Below are positions 16,828 through 25,830 of a stretch of DNA of 64,000 bases, piece by piece. The DNA is taken from assembly GCF_000518645.1 (NCBI RefSeq), contig NZ_JADZ01000004.1:548209-612208 (forward strand). The letters are read 5' to 3'. The position numbers were made by a program, and so were the translations under genes. Positions within the stretch are counted from its first letter, which is position 1. Every line of letters begins with the position of its first letter. This DNA comes from Curvibacter gracilis ATCC BAA-807. Lineage in GTDB: Bacteria; Pseudomonadota; Gammaproteobacteria; Burkholderiales; Burkholderiaceae_C. The notes beneath the pieces were generated by a model. It had not been told where the DNA came from, ran no database searches, and worked only from the letters and a program-made list of their open reading frames with translations.

Positions 16828-17730
16828 ATGAAACGCCTTGCCAAATTGCCGCTTGCCCTGCTGCTCGGTGCAGCCCTTGTGTCCCAGATCGCTTCGGCGC
16901 AAGACATCGACACGCTGCGCAAGATCAAGGACAGCGGGGTCATCCGCATCGGCAGCCGCGACAGCTCCATCCCGTTCTCGTATGTGGCCAAGGGCGGCAG
17001 CGACCCGATCGGGTTCTCGAATGACATCTGCCTCAAGATCGTCGAGGCGGTGAAGGCCAAGCTGGGCCTGCCCGCGCTGCGCGTGGAGTACACCACCCTG
17101 ACCTCGCTCAACCGCATGCCCCTGATGCAGAACGGCACGGTCGACCTGGATTGCGCCACCACCACCAACTCGGTGGCGCGCCAGCAACTGGTGGCCTTTG
17201 CCCCCAGCCATTTTGTGGCGGGCATCACGGTGGCCGTCAAAAAGGACTCGGGCATCAACAGCCTGGCCGATCTGACGGGCAAGACGGTGGCCACCGTGGC
17301 CGGCAGCACCTCGATCCAGCTGCTGCGCGCCTACAAGCGCGCCGAGAACGTGGAGGTGCAGGAGATCACCGGCAAGGACACGGCCGATGCCTTCTTGCTG
17401 CTCGCCAGTGGGCGCGCCGTGGCCTATGTGCTGGACGATGTGCAACTGGCCGGCCTGATTGCCACCTCACCGCGCCCGGGCGACTTCCGCATGCTGCACG
17501 ACGTGGTGCTGCGCCAGGAGCCCTACGGCATCATGTACCGCAAGAACGACCCGGCCTTCCAGGCCGTGGTGGACGACACCGTCACCCAGTTGATGAAGTC
17601 GGGCGAGATCGAGCGCCTGTACGCCCGCTGGTTCACCCAGCCCATCCCGCCGAGCAACATCAACCTGAACTTCCCGATGACCGAAGGCATTCGCGAGGCC
17701 TACCGCAACCCCAGCAAGAAGGGGGTCTGA
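16828..17730 (+). CDS. Amino-acid-type ABC transporter substrate-binding protein
   Basis: 300-residue periplasmic binding protein of the glutamate/aspartate (family 3) type. It has a signal peptide (MKRLAKLPLALLLGAALVSQ, cleavage near IASAQ), then DSGVIRIGSRDSSIPFSYV, GFSNDICLKIVEAV and CATTTNSVARQQLVAFAPSHF. GGAG lies before the ATG. No permease or ATPase genes are nearby, so it must work with a transporter encoded elsewhere or act as a sensor. It is two bases from the next gene, so they form one operon. Confidence 0.88.
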   Translation: MKRLAKLPLALLLGAALVSQIASAQDIDTLRKIKDSGVIRIGSRDSSIPFSYVAKGGSDPIGFSNDICLKIVEAVKAKLGLPALRVEYTTLTSLNRMPLMQNGTVDLDCATTTNSVARQQLVAFAPSHFVAGITVAVKKDSGINSLADLTGKTVATVAGSTSIQLLRAYKRAENVEVQEITGKDTADAFLLLASGRAVAYVLDDVQLAGLIATSPRPGDFRMLHDVVLRQEPYGIMYRKNDPAFQAVVDDTVTQLMKSGEIERLYARWFTQPIPPSNINLNFPMTEGIREAYRNPSKKGV

Positions 17731-17732
17731 GC

Positions 17733-19070
17733 ATGGCAAGCATTGCCTCGACCTACCCGCAGGGCCTGCTGTTTCCGCCCGCGTTGATGCAGGCGGTGCG
17801 CGAGCGCTTTTTGCAGATCGAGCACGACCACCAGGGCCGCCCGCGCCTGTACTTTGACAACGCCGGAGGCTCGTTCCGGCTCAAGGCGGCGGTCGAGCGC
17901 TTTGCGCTGATCGATGCCGTGCCCGACAACACCGAGCGCATCCACCCGGTGGCGCGTGAGTTGCAGGCCATCCAGGCCGCCGGCACGGCCGACTTCCGCA
18001 TGATGCTCCATGCCGAGGGCGGCAGCGTCTTCGCCGCCCTGACCGCCTCGGCCGCCATGTTCGACATGGTGCGGGCCATCGCGCAGAACGTGCCCGGCCG
18101 CAACCTGGTCACCACCGCGCTGGAGCACCCCTCGTCGTACGACGCCATGGAGCGCTATGCCCGCGAAACCGGGCGCGAACTGCGGGTGGCCCCCAGCAAC
18201 CCGCAGACCGGTGGGGTGGATGTGGAGGCCATCGTGCGCCTGGTGGATGCCGACACGGTGCTGCTCAACGTGATCTATGCCTCCAACATCTCGGGCGCCA
18301 AGCTCGATCTGGAGCAGATCGTGGCCCGGGCGCGGGCCATCAAACCCGATCTCTACATCGTGGTCGATGCCGTGCAGCACGCGCCCCACGGGCTCATCGA
18401 CCTGCGCAAGACCCCGGTGGACGGCATCAACCTGGCGCCCTACAAGTTCTTTGGCTGCCGCGGCTCGGGCCTGGCCTGGTTGTCGGAGCGTGCCGCCCTG
18501 CTGCCCCACCACAAGCTGGCAGGCAAGAGCGCCAACTTCTGGGACCTGGGCAGCTCGTCACCCTGGCAGTTTGCCGTGCTGCAAGAGGTGGCCGACTACG
18601 TGTGCTGGTTGGGCCAGCAGGCGGTGCTTGAGTTGCCCGGCCTGTGGCCCTCTGCAGAGGCCGCCGCCTCACGCCGTGCGCTGTTCGAGGCCGGCATGGA
18701 GCGCATTGCCCTGCATGAACGGGCCCTGCTGGCGCGGCTGCTGAACGGCAGCGCGGCCCAGCCCGGCCTGCGTGCCCTGCCGGGCGTGCAGGTCTACCTG
18801 GACCACGACGACCTGGCCAGCCGCGACCTCATCATCGCGCTGGGGGTGGACGGGCTGGACTGCACCCAGGCCGTGCACGAATACGGCCTGCGCGGCGTGA
18901 CCGTGTACGAGCGCAGCGTGGCCAGCCTCTACTCGCGCCGCATGCTCGAATCCCTGGGCCTGCAAGGCGCGGTGCGTGTATCGCCCCTGCACTGCAACAG
19001 CCCGGCCGAGGTGGATGCGTTCCTGCGCATCACGCAGGAGCTGGCCCAGGCGCAGCTTGCGGCAGCCTGA
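17733..19070 (+). CDS. Class V aminotransferase / cysteine-desulfurase-like PLP enzyme
   Basis: 445-residue fold-type I PLP enzyme. The PLP Asp lies in VVDAVQHAPHG, and the Schiff-base Lys in INLAPYKFFGCRGSG. The N-terminal YFDNAGGS is the phosphate-binding start of the family, and ALEHPSSYDAMER contains the stacking His. It differs from IscS/SufS housekeeping enzymes, which use a TKxH-type segment and a mobile Cys loop. The real substrate is not known. Pairing with an amino-acid binding protein and a LysR suggests catabolism of an amino compound. Confidence 0.85.
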   Translation: MASIASTYPQGLLFPPALMQAVRERFLQIEHDHQGRPRLYFDNAGGSFRLKAAVERFALIDAVPDNTERIHPVARELQAIQAAGTADFRMMLHAEGGSVFAALTASAAMFDMVRAIAQNVPGRNLVTTALEHPSSYDAMERYARETGRELRVAPSNPQTGGVDVEAIVRLVDADTVLLNVIYASNISGAKLDLEQIVARARAIKPDLYIVVDAVQHAPHGLIDLRKTPVDGINLAPYKFFGCRGSGLAWLSERAALLPHHKLAGKSANFWDLGSSSPWQFAVLQEVADYVCWLGQQAVLELPGLWPSAEAAASRRALFEAGMERIALHERALLARLLNGSAAQPGLRALPGVQVYLDHDDLASRDLIIALGVDGLDCTQAVHEYGLRGVTVYERSVASLYSRRMLESLGLQGAVRVSPLHCNSPAEVDAFLRITQELAQAQLAAA

Positions 19071-19144
19071 GGCCGCAGCGGGCACTGACCCAGCGTTGGC
19101 TGCCTGAGGTGCGACGCTCGTCCAAGCCACCACGCCGGGCAGTG

Positions 19145-20137
19145 TCAGTCAAGCTGCAAGCCAGCGTCTTTGGCGGCTTTGGGCAACACGGCCAGTTCGC
19201 GTTGCAAGACGTTGGCAAAGGCCTCCGGGCTGTTGCCCGTCGCCGGCGCCACGCCACCCAGGTCCATCAGGCGCTGGCGGAAGGCCGGCTCGGCCGTGAT
19301 CTTGGCGATCTTTTCGCCCAGCAGTTTGACGATGGCAGGTGGGGTCCGGGCCGGGGCCACCACGCCGAACCACACGTCAAAATCCACGCCGCCCGGCACG
19401 CCTTGCTCGGTCAGCGTCGGGATGTCGGGCCACAGCTCTGAGCGGCCTTGGCGCAACTGGCCCAGGGCCTTGAGCTTGCCGGCCTGGATGAAGCTGCGCA
19501 CATCGCCCGTGCCCAGCAGGCCCCAGGCCACTTCATTGGCCATCAAGGCCTGCACCAGCGGCGCGCCGCCCTTGTAGGGCACGTGCGTGAAGTTGCTGGC
19601 GGCATGGCTGTTGACCAGCTCCGAGGCCAGGTGCGACAGGCCGCCTGCGCCGGCCGAGCCATAGGCCAGGCCCCCTTTGCCGGCTTTCTTGCCGGCTTCC
19701 AGCAGTTCCTTCACGTTCTTGTAGGGCGATTTTTCGGGCACCACCAGAATCAGCGGCGCCAGCGAGACGCGCGCCACGGGCACGAAGTCCGAGGCGTCAA
19801 AGCCCGGCGTCTTGTAGATCACCGGGTTGATCGACAGCATGCCGGTCAGCGTCATGGCCAGTGAGTAGCCATCGGGGGCGCTCTGCGCCACGTTGCTCAT
19901 GGCGATGTTGCCGCCGGCGCCGGGGCGGTTCTCCACGATGATGGCCTGCCCCAACTCTTCTTGCAGGCGCGGCTGCAGGGTGCGCGCCGCCACATCGGTG
20001 GCGCCCCCGGCCGGGTAGGGCACGACCAGGCGGATCGGCTTGCTGGGGTAGGCACTCTGGGCCAGGGCGGCCGAGGCCAGGCCCAGCGACACGGCGCCTG
20101 CCACGAAGAGGCGGCTGATGAGGTGGATCGACTTCAC
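19145..20137 (-). CDS. Bug-family (TctC) solute-binding receptor
   Basis: 330-residue periplasmic receptor of tripartite tricarboxylate transporters. The signal peptide (HLISRLFVAGAVSLGLASAALAQ) is followed by the Bug hallmark YPSKPIRLVVPYPAGGATDVAAR and later VENRPGAGGNIA. The start is read as GTG at 20137, because GGAG stands nine bases upstream and no ATG fits. It is the last gene of the hydratase/lyase unit, so it probably binds the carboxylate degraded by those enzymes. No TctA/TctB membrane genes are in the window. Confidence 0.9.
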   Translation of the reverse strand: MKSIHLISRLFVAGAVSLGLASAALAQSAYPSKPIRLVVPYPAGGATDVAARTLQPRLQEELGQAIIVENRPGAGGNIAMSNVAQSAPDGYSLAMTLTGMLSINPVIYKTPGFDASDFVPVARVSLAPLILVVPEKSPYKNVKELLEAGKKAGKGGLAYGSAGAGGLSHLASELVNSHAASNFTHVPYKGGAPLVQALMANEVAWGLLGTGDVRSFIQAGKLKALGQLRQGRSELWPDIPTLTEQGVPGGVDFDVWFGVVAPARTPPAIVKLLGEKIAKITAEPAFRQRLMDLGGVAPATGNSPEAFANVLQRELAVLPKAAKDAGLQLD

Positions 20138-20177
20138 GGTAGGGGTCTCCTGTTTTCTTGGGGGAATGAGGGGGGGC

Positions 20178-21071
20178 TCAGCGGCCTGGCTCGGCCGCCA
20201 CGTCGGTTTCGTAATGCGCCTGGCGCTCTTCCAGCGCATGCCAGCCGATCAGCTCTTTGAAGGCAGCCATCGTCGTCTGCTCGAAAGGCAGGTTCGCGAA
20301 ATCGCCTGAGCGGCGCCGCGCCAGTTCGGCCAGGTTGGCCTGCACCGCATGCACGCTGGTCAGCAGGCTGGCGATGGGGTAGGCCGCAAAGGCCGCCACG
20401 CTTTCGATCTGCACCCGCGTGAGGGAGGTCATCCAGGTGCCTGCCATCAGCTGCAGCGCCAGGCGGCGGCCGCAGACCTCGCGCAGCTGCACCAGTTGCT
20501 CATAGCGGTTGAAGGTGCGCGAGATGGGCTGGATCAGGTCGGCGCCGGCTTCGGCATAGTGTGCGGCACGGTCCAGCGCCTCGCTCGGGTCCATGGCGTC
20601 GGTGCGGGCCACGATCAGCAGGTCGGGGTCTTGCCGTGCATCGAGCGCGGCCTTGATGCGTGCCGTCGCATCCTTCACCGAGACCAGGGTCGAGCTGGTG
20701 GCGGCGGCCGGGCAGCGCTTGGGGCTGATCTGGTCTTCGATCTGCAACGCGGCCGCGCCGGCCTTCTCGAACTCCCGCACGGCGCGGCCCATGTTGAGCA
20801 CGTTGCCATAACCGGTGTCGGCGTCCACAAAAATGGGCTTCTTCACCACGTTGGCCATGCGGTTCACGGTGGCCACGTTCTCGCTGAGGGTGTAAAGCTC
20901 CATGTCGGGCTGCCCCAGCAGCGTGGCCGAAATGCCGAAGCCGGTGCTGAAGATGCCGTCGAAATCGGACTGGTCCACCAGCAGGGCCGACAGTGCATCC
21001 TGTGCGCCGCCGAACCAGAGGGTGGATCCATCCTGGATGCGCTGGCGCAGCGCTTGGCGAGGGGAAGTCAT
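20178..21071 (-). CDS. Isocitrate-lyase / PEP-mutase superfamily carboxylate lyase
   Basis: 297 residues of the PEP mutase/isocitrate lyase superfamily. Metal-binding and fold motifs are visible: VDADTGYGN, LQIEDQISPKRC (with the catalytic Cys of true lyases) and LIVARTDAM. The KKCG/KRCG loop reads PKRCP here, so the Cys is kept but the next residue is changed. Retro-Claisen cleavage of a substituted malate or isocitrate analogue to pyruvate/succinate-type products is expected. The gene lies next to a two-subunit hydro-lyase, as in the 2,3-dimethylmalate and methylisocitrate routes. Exact substrate unknown. Confidence 0.85.
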   Translation of the reverse strand: MTSPRQALRQRIQDGSTLWFGGAQDALSALLVDQSDFDGIFSTGFGISATLLGQPDMELYTLSENVATVNRMANVVKKPIFVDADTGYGNVLNMGRAVREFEKAGAAALQIEDQISPKRCPAAATSSTLVSVKDATARIKAALDARQDPDLLIVARTDAMDPSEALDRAAHYAEAGADLIQPISRTFNRYEQLVQLREVCGRRLALQLMAGTWMTSLTRVQIESVAAFAAYPIASLLTSVHAVQANLAELARRRSGDFANLPFEQTTMAAFKELIGWHALEERQAHYETDVAAEPGR

Positions 21072-21136
21072 AGAGGGGTCTCCGTCAGGTGGCACAGCTG
21101 TGCGCTGCGCCGTCAGTCGTCACGAGGGGAAAGGAT

Positions 21137-21691
21137 TCAGGTGGAGGTGGGCACGGTGGCGGCTTGGGCCTGGGTCTGCCTCATGCGGCGCTTGAGGTAG
21201 GGGATCAGGCCGCCCGCTTCGAGCATGCCGCGTTCCGAGGCCGAAAAGGCTTGCAGTGCCAGGGTCTGGCCGGTGCGCAGGTTCGTCACTTCGCTGGTGG
21301 TCCAGTTCACCGTCAGCTCGTCGCCGCGTGCCGCCGCGGCACGGATGCCCGGGCAGCTCACCAGCGGAAAGCCCATGCTCATCTCACCGCGAAAAAAGCC
21401 GGGCGAGAAGGACTCGGCAATCACGGCCGAAATACCCAGGTGCCGCATGGCGCGCATGGCCGGGTAGTGCGGGTGGCCGTAGCCAAAGTTCTCGCCACCC
21501 ACCAGCAGGTCGCCGGGGCGCACGGTGGCGGCAAAACCCGGCGTGTAGTCAGCCATGGCCAGCGCCGCCAGCTCTTGCACATCGGTGATCTTGATGTTGC
21601 GTACACCCACGATCAGGTCGATGTCGTAGTCGTCTTCCTCGAAGACCCAGGCCACGCGGCCTTGCAGGTTGTTCAGCTTGTTCAGGCTCAT
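21137..21691 (-). CDS. Aconitase-family hydro-lyase, small (swivel) subunit
   Basis: 184 residues resembling LeuD. The swivel-domain motif LLVGGENFGYGHPHYPAMRAM is the substrate-binding loop region, and FRGEMSMGFPLVSCPG follows. It pairs with the large subunit upstream, whose stop overlaps its start by four bases. It is probably not leucine biosynthesis: there is no leuA or leuB, and the neighbours are a catabolic lyase, a Bug receptor and an IclR regulator. Confidence 0.85.
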   Translation of the reverse strand: MSLNKLNNLQGRVAWVFEEDDYDIDLIVGVRNIKITDVQELAALAMADYTPGFAATVRPGDLLVGGENFGYGHPHYPAMRAMRHLGISAVIAESFSPGFFRGEMSMGFPLVSCPGIRAAAARGDELTVNWTTSEVTNLRTGQTLALQAFSASERGMLEAGGLIPYLKRRMRQTQAQAATVPTST

Positions 21692-22986
21692 GCTGCGGCC
21701 CCCGTGGGCTGGGCCAGCGCCTCGGCCAGGTAGGGCCGGGGGTCGGCAATGCGCCCTTCGAGCGCCGAGGCCGCCACCACCGCGGCGTTGCAGATGTAGA
21801 TCTCTGAATCCACACTGCCCATGCGGCCCGGCGTGTTCAGTGTGCCGGTGGAGACGGCACGCTGCCCGTCGCTCATGGTGGCGATGCGACCAAAGCAATA
21901 GTCGCAACTGGGCGAGCTGATGAAGGCGCCGGCCTCCACCAGCGTCTCGATCAGACCCTCGCGCGCTGCGGCGGCCATGATGGCCTTCGAGGTGGGCACC
22001 ACATGCAGCTGGAAGCCCGGCTGGATGTGCCGCCCGCGCAGGATCTGGGCCGCGATGCGCAGGTCTTCCAGCCGGCCACTGGCGCAAGAACCCAGGTAGC
22101 CGGTGTGCACCTCCAGGCCGGTGTAGTCGGTGAGCTTGCGCGTGTTGGCGGGGCTGGGCGGCACCACCACAATGGGTTCGAGCTCGGAGATGTCGATGCG
22201 CACGACGCGCTCGTAGACGGCGTCGGCATCGGGGCAGACCGGTGCCAGCGCGATCCTGGAGCGGCCTGTCGTGTAGTCCAGGGTCTTGGCATCGGGCGCG
22301 ATCAGCATGGTGGTGGCGCCCAGGAACATGGCCTGACCACACAGCACCTGTCGGCCTTCGATGCTCATGGCGTCGATCACCGGGCCGCACAACTCCACCA
22401 CCTTGAAGCGGCACGAGGCGGGGCCCATCACGCGCACCATGTGGTGGAACACGTCGCGCGCCATCACGCCGGCTTGCATCGTGCCCGTCAATTCCACCTT
22501 GATGGTGGCCGGCACCGTCATGGTGATGTTCTCGGTGGCAAAGGCCTCCACCACGCCCTTGCGAGCGCCGAAGGCAAAGGTGCCGAACGCACCCAGCTGG
22601 CTCACATGGCCATCGAAATGCACGGCAAAGGCCCCCGGCGTGGCGTAGCCCAGCTCGGCGGACACCTGGTGGCCGATGCCCTCGCGCTCGTGCACCGGCA
22701 CCCCCTGTTCCTTGCCCCAGGCGCGGGTGATCTTGTGCAGTTCCTCCTCCTTGGGTGAGGTGGCCGGCACCATGTGGTCGATGAAGAGCACGAAGCGCTC
22801 GGGGCTGGACACCTTCTCCACGCCGAAGTCCTCGCGCGTCTCCTTGAAGAACACATCGGTGTAGCCGGGAAAGTCGTAGCTGATCACGAAGTCTGGCCGG
22901 GCCGTGATCTCCTGGCCGGGCGACACGCAAGCCTGGCCCGAGGCACGGGCCAGGATCTTTTCAGTCATGGTCTGGGGTGTCTGCAT
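21688..22986 (-). CDS. Aconitase-family hydro-lyase, large Fe-S subunit
   Basis: 432 residues resembling LeuC/homoaconitase large subunits. The three [4Fe-4S] cysteines are in GSCASG and SCDYCFG, and HEREGIGHQV and IDAMSIEG match family segments. It dehydrates/hydrates a 2- or 3-hydroxy dicarboxylate together with the small subunit. Start 22986 is preferred because GGAG lies six bases upstream; a second ATG at 22998 is possible. First gene of a leftward unit: hydro-lyase large, small, lyase, Bug receptor. It is divergent from the IclR gene. Confidence 0.87.
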   Translation of the reverse strand: MQTPQTMTEKILARASGQACVSPGQEITARPDFVISYDFPGYTDVFFKETREDFGVEKVSSPERFVLFIDHMVPATSPKEEELHKITRAWGKEQGVPVHEREGIGHQVSAELGYATPGAFAVHFDGHVSQLGAFGTFAFGARKGVVEAFATENITMTVPATIKVELTGTMQAGVMARDVFHHMVRVMGPASCRFKVVELCGPVIDAMSIEGRQVLCGQAMFLGATTMLIAPDAKTLDYTTGRSRIALAPVCPDADAVYERVVRIDISELEPIVVVPPSPANTRKLTDYTGLEVHTGYLGSCASGRLEDLRIAAQILRGRHIQPGFQLHVVPTSKAIMAAAAREGLIETLVEAGAFISSPSCDYCFGRIATMSDGQRAVSTGTLNTPGRMGSVDSEIYICNAAVVAASALEGRIADPRPYLAEALAQPTGAAA

Positions 22987-23005
22987 CTGGTTCTCCATTC
23001 AACTT

Positions 23006-23102
23006 CCACGATGTGGTTGTCGATTTGTCGTCATGCAGCCGATTACAGTGGAGGCCGTTAAACGCCTGTTCAGGTGCAACCCCAATTACTGCCACACTGT
23101 GG
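23006..23102. promoter_or_regulatory. Pair of CCAC-N3-GTGG palindromes in the IclR divergent region
   Basis: CCACGATGTGG (23006-23016) and CCACACTGTGG (23092-23102) share the same arms and spacing and stand 86 bp apart. They lie between the IclR gene and the hydro-lyase operon, with the second one close to or inside the 5' end of the IclR gene. Binding by IclR at both is plausible. Only the two motif copies are seen; the rest is inference. Confidence 0.45.
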
Positions 23103-23956
23103 AAACTAAACGAAAGACCCGAAGCGCCACCCCGGCGGACACGGCCCTGGCCGAAGGCGCCTCGCGCACCGGCACCCAGAGCATTGAGCGCGTCGTCGGC
23201 ATGCTGCGCGTGGTGGCCTCGCGCGGGCGGCGCGGCATGCGCATCGCCGATGTGGTCAGCGTCAGTGGCCTGCCCATGTCCACCTGTTTTCGCATGCTGC
23301 AGCGGCTGGAGCTGGAGGGCCTGGTGGTGCGTGACGCCATGACGCGCAAGTACCACCTGGGCCCGCTTCTGTACGAGCTGGGCTTGCTGGCGCAGCCACC
23401 CTTTCGCCTGGCCGACCTGTGCGAGCAGGCCATGCAGGCCATCGCCGACGAGACGCAAGATACGGTCTACCTCAGCGAGCGCCGCGGCGTGGAGGCCATC
23501 TGCACCAGCCGGGTGCTGGGCGACTACCCGATCAAGGCACTGACCCTGGACGTGGGCATCCGCCGCCCCATGGGCGTGGGTGCGGGGGGGCTGGCGATCC
23601 TGAGTGCGCTGCCCGAAGCCGAGGTGGCGCAGATCGTCGAGGCCAATGATGCGCGCTATGCCCGCTTCGGCACCTTCGAGCCCGGCTTTGTGCAGCGGGC
23701 GGTTGCCGACACCCAGGCCCAGGGCTATGCCTTTCTGGACAGCGCCGCAACCCCCGGCACGGCGGCCGTGGGCGTTGCCTTCCCACCCGACAACCCGATC
23801 GCCGCCATCAGCGTGGCCGCCATTTCCAGCCGGCTGGGGCCGGCCCGCCGCGCGCTGGTGGCCAAGGTCATCCAGCAGCAGGTGCAACTGATCTGCGCGC
23901 AATTGCCCAGCGCGGGCTCGGGGGCTTTTTCACTGTCACGTCGCAAGCCGAGGTGA
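23034..23956 (+). CDS. IclR-family transcriptional regulator
   Basis: Regulator of about 307 residues if read from the ATG at 23034. The winged HTH is SIERVVGMLRVVASRGRRGMRIADVVSVSGLPMSTCFRML, followed by the effector domain with DTVYLSERRGVEAICTSRV and MGVGAGGLAILSALP. The start is uncertain: GTG codons at 23048 and 23099 are in frame and give a more usual N-terminus, and none has a strong ribosome site. It is divergent from the hydro-lyase/lyase genes, which it very likely controls in response to a pathway carboxylate. Confidence 0.85.
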
Positions 23957-24105
23957 GCTGTGGGCCTGCGTGCCCAGGCCGTCACGCCCCGCTCACCTTG
24001 TCATGGGCCGCAGCTGCCCTGGGCTGAACCGATGGGGCGGCAGTGCATTTCAAACGCCATGTCCATCGGGTCTCCCCAGGCCGGCCAGACCGGGGGTGCC
24101 GGGAT

Positions 24106-24119
24106 TTGATTTGCGTCAA
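24106..24119. promoter_or_regulatory. FNR/DNR-type box upstream of the chemoreceptor
   Basis: TTGATTTGCGTCAA fits the TTGAT-N4-ATCAA layout with one change, a form common for DNR/NNR/FNR sites. It is about 120 bases before the chemoreceptor start. If used at -41.5, transcription would begin near 24154. Low-oxygen or NO control of the chemoreceptor and hemerythrin is inferred. Confidence 0.6.
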
Positions 24120-24239
24120 ATTTTGATCAGGCAGCGCATCCCCCTAGTTCCAATGGAGGAGGGTCAAACGACCCGGCCTTGCCTACCATCTGCCCCATGG
24201 TTGCGGGGTGTCCCGCGCCGACTCTGACAGGGGAACGGC

Positions 24240-25787
24240 ATGCGCAGGTTCAGTGATATGAGGATTGGGGTTCGCCTGAGCCTGGGCTTTGGCCTGCTCA
24301 TCGCGATGATGTTGGGCATGGCCCTGTTCGGTGGCTGGCGCTTTGCCCAGGTTCGCGACATCAATCAGCGCCTGGTGGACAAGGACTGGGCCAAGGTGGA
24401 GGCCATCCACGCGGTGGATGTGGGCACCCGGGCCAACGCGCGGCGCACCATGGAGTTGGTTCTGGGCGCCGAGGGGCCGCAGCGCGACGCCATCCGCGAA
24501 CGGATCGAACACAACAAGCGCAGCATCACCGAGGCGCTGGGAGCGCTGGACCGTCTGATCTACCGGCCTGAAGGCCGTGCCCTGATGCAGGAATTGCAGC
24601 AGGCCCGTGAGCGCTATGTGGCCTCGTTCACACGGGTGATGAAACTGGTCGATGAGGGCCAGCGCGAGCAGGCGACCACCTTGCTGCAGCGCGAAACCCT
24701 GCCTGCCCTCGATGCCTTGCAAGCCCCGATCAACCAGCTCAATCGGCTCCAGAAGTCCTTGGCCGACCACAGTGCCCAGGAAGTGCTGGATGCCAGCAAT
24801 GAGTCACGGCTGTTGATGGGGGTGCTGGGTGGGCTGGGCCTGCTCTGCGGGATGGGCCTGTCGGCCTGGTTGACGCGCGACATCACGCTGCCCATGGGGC
24901 AGGCCCTGCAATGGGCCCGGCGTGTGGCCAAGGGTGATCTGAGCAGCCGGATCGACACAAATCGCCGCGACGAGATCGGTCAGTTGCAGCTGGCGCTGCA
25001 CGACATGAGTCTGAGCCTGCATCAAGTGGTCAGCCAGGTACGCGGGGGCACGGAGGCGATGGCCACTGCCACGCGTCAGATTGCTGCGGGCAACCTGGAC
25101 CTGTCGTCGCGCACCGAAGAGCAAGCGAGTGCCCTGGAGCAGACCGCTGCGTCGATGGAGCAATTGGCCGCCACGGTGCGCCAAAACGACGACAGTGGCC
25201 TGCGAGCACACCGCCTGGCCGAATCGGCTGCCGAGGTGGCGGTTCAGGGCGGTCAGGTGGTGGCTGAGGTGATTCAGACCATGGAAGCCATCGACCGCTC
25301 TTCCAAACGCATCGCCGACATCATCGGCGTGGTTGACGGCATCGCATTCCAGACCAATCTGCTGGCGCTCAATGCGGCTGTCGAGGCTGCTCGGGCAGGT
25401 GAGCAGGGCCGCGGCTTTGCCGTGGTGGCCAGCGAAGTGCGGCAACTGGCCGGGCGCGCTGCCGAGGCGGCCCGCGAGATCCGTCACCTGATCGACGCTT
25501 CGGTGGTGCATGTGGGTGCTGGCTGCGCCCAGGTTGAGCGCGCCGGCAGCACGCTCGACGAAACCGTGGTCAGCGTGCGCCGGGTGGCTGACCTGATGCG
25601 CGAGATCGCCATGGCCAGCCGGGAGCAGAGTACCGGTATCGACCAGGTCAGTCAGGCTGTGGGCCAGATGGACCAGGTCACCCAGCAGAACGCGGCACTG
25701 GTCGAAGAGGCTGCTGCCGCCACCCAGGCACTGGAGCAACAGGCCCAGTCGCTGGACAGCACTGTGCGCTTCTTCAAACTCGCCTGA
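24240..25787 (+). CDS. Methyl-accepting chemotaxis protein
   Basis: 515 residues. A first membrane helix (about 10-32), a periplasmic four-helix ligand domain, a second helix ([19 protein letters not shown], about residue 190-210), a HAMP domain and a long cytoplasmic coiled coil follow in order. The signalling tip [34 protein letters not shown] is intact, and [25 protein letters not shown] contains methylation-type Glu/Gln. It ends without the CheR-docking pentapeptide. No chemotaxis kinase genes are nearby. The FNR-type box upstream and a bacteriohemerythrin directly downstream suggest a role in oxygen or redox taxis. Confidence 0.92.
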   Translation: MRRFSDMRIGVRLSLGFGLLIAMMLGMALFGGWRFAQVRDINQRLVDKDWAKVEAIHAVDVGTRANARRTMELVLGAEGPQRDAIRERIEHNKRSITEALGALDRLIYRPEGRALMQELQQARERYVASFTRVMKLVDEGQREQATTLLQRETLPALDALQAPINQLNRLQKSLADHSAQEVLDASNESRLLMGVLGGLGLLCGMGLSAWLTRDITLPMGQALQWARRVAKGDLSSRIDTNRRDEIGQLQLALHDMSLSLHQVVSQVRGGTEAMATATRQIAAGNLDLSSRTEEQASALEQTAASMEQLAATVRQNDDSGLRAHRLAESAAEVAVQGGQVVAEVIQTMEAIDRSSKRIADIIGVVDGIAFQTNLLALNAAVEAARAGEQGRGFAVVASEVRQLAGRAAEAAREIRHLIDASVVHVGAGCAQVERAGSTLDETVVSVRRVADLMREIAMASREQSTGIDQVSQAVGQMDQVTQQNAALVEEAAAATQALEQQAQSLDSTVRFFKLA

Positions 25788-25830
25788 AGGCCAGGCACTG
25801 GCCCCTTGCGATCCAACACGGAGTCCTTGC

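Noticed and set aside
21137..22986. LeuC/LeuD of leucine biosynthesis
   Set aside because: No leuA or leuB nearby; neighbours are a carboxylate lyase, Bug receptor and IclR regulator, which point to catabolism.
25791..25805. GGCCA-GGCAC-TGGCC hairpin between the chemoreceptor and bacteriohemerythrin genes as a terminator
   Set aside because: The stem is only five pairs and lacks a T-run; the short gap favours co-transcription.
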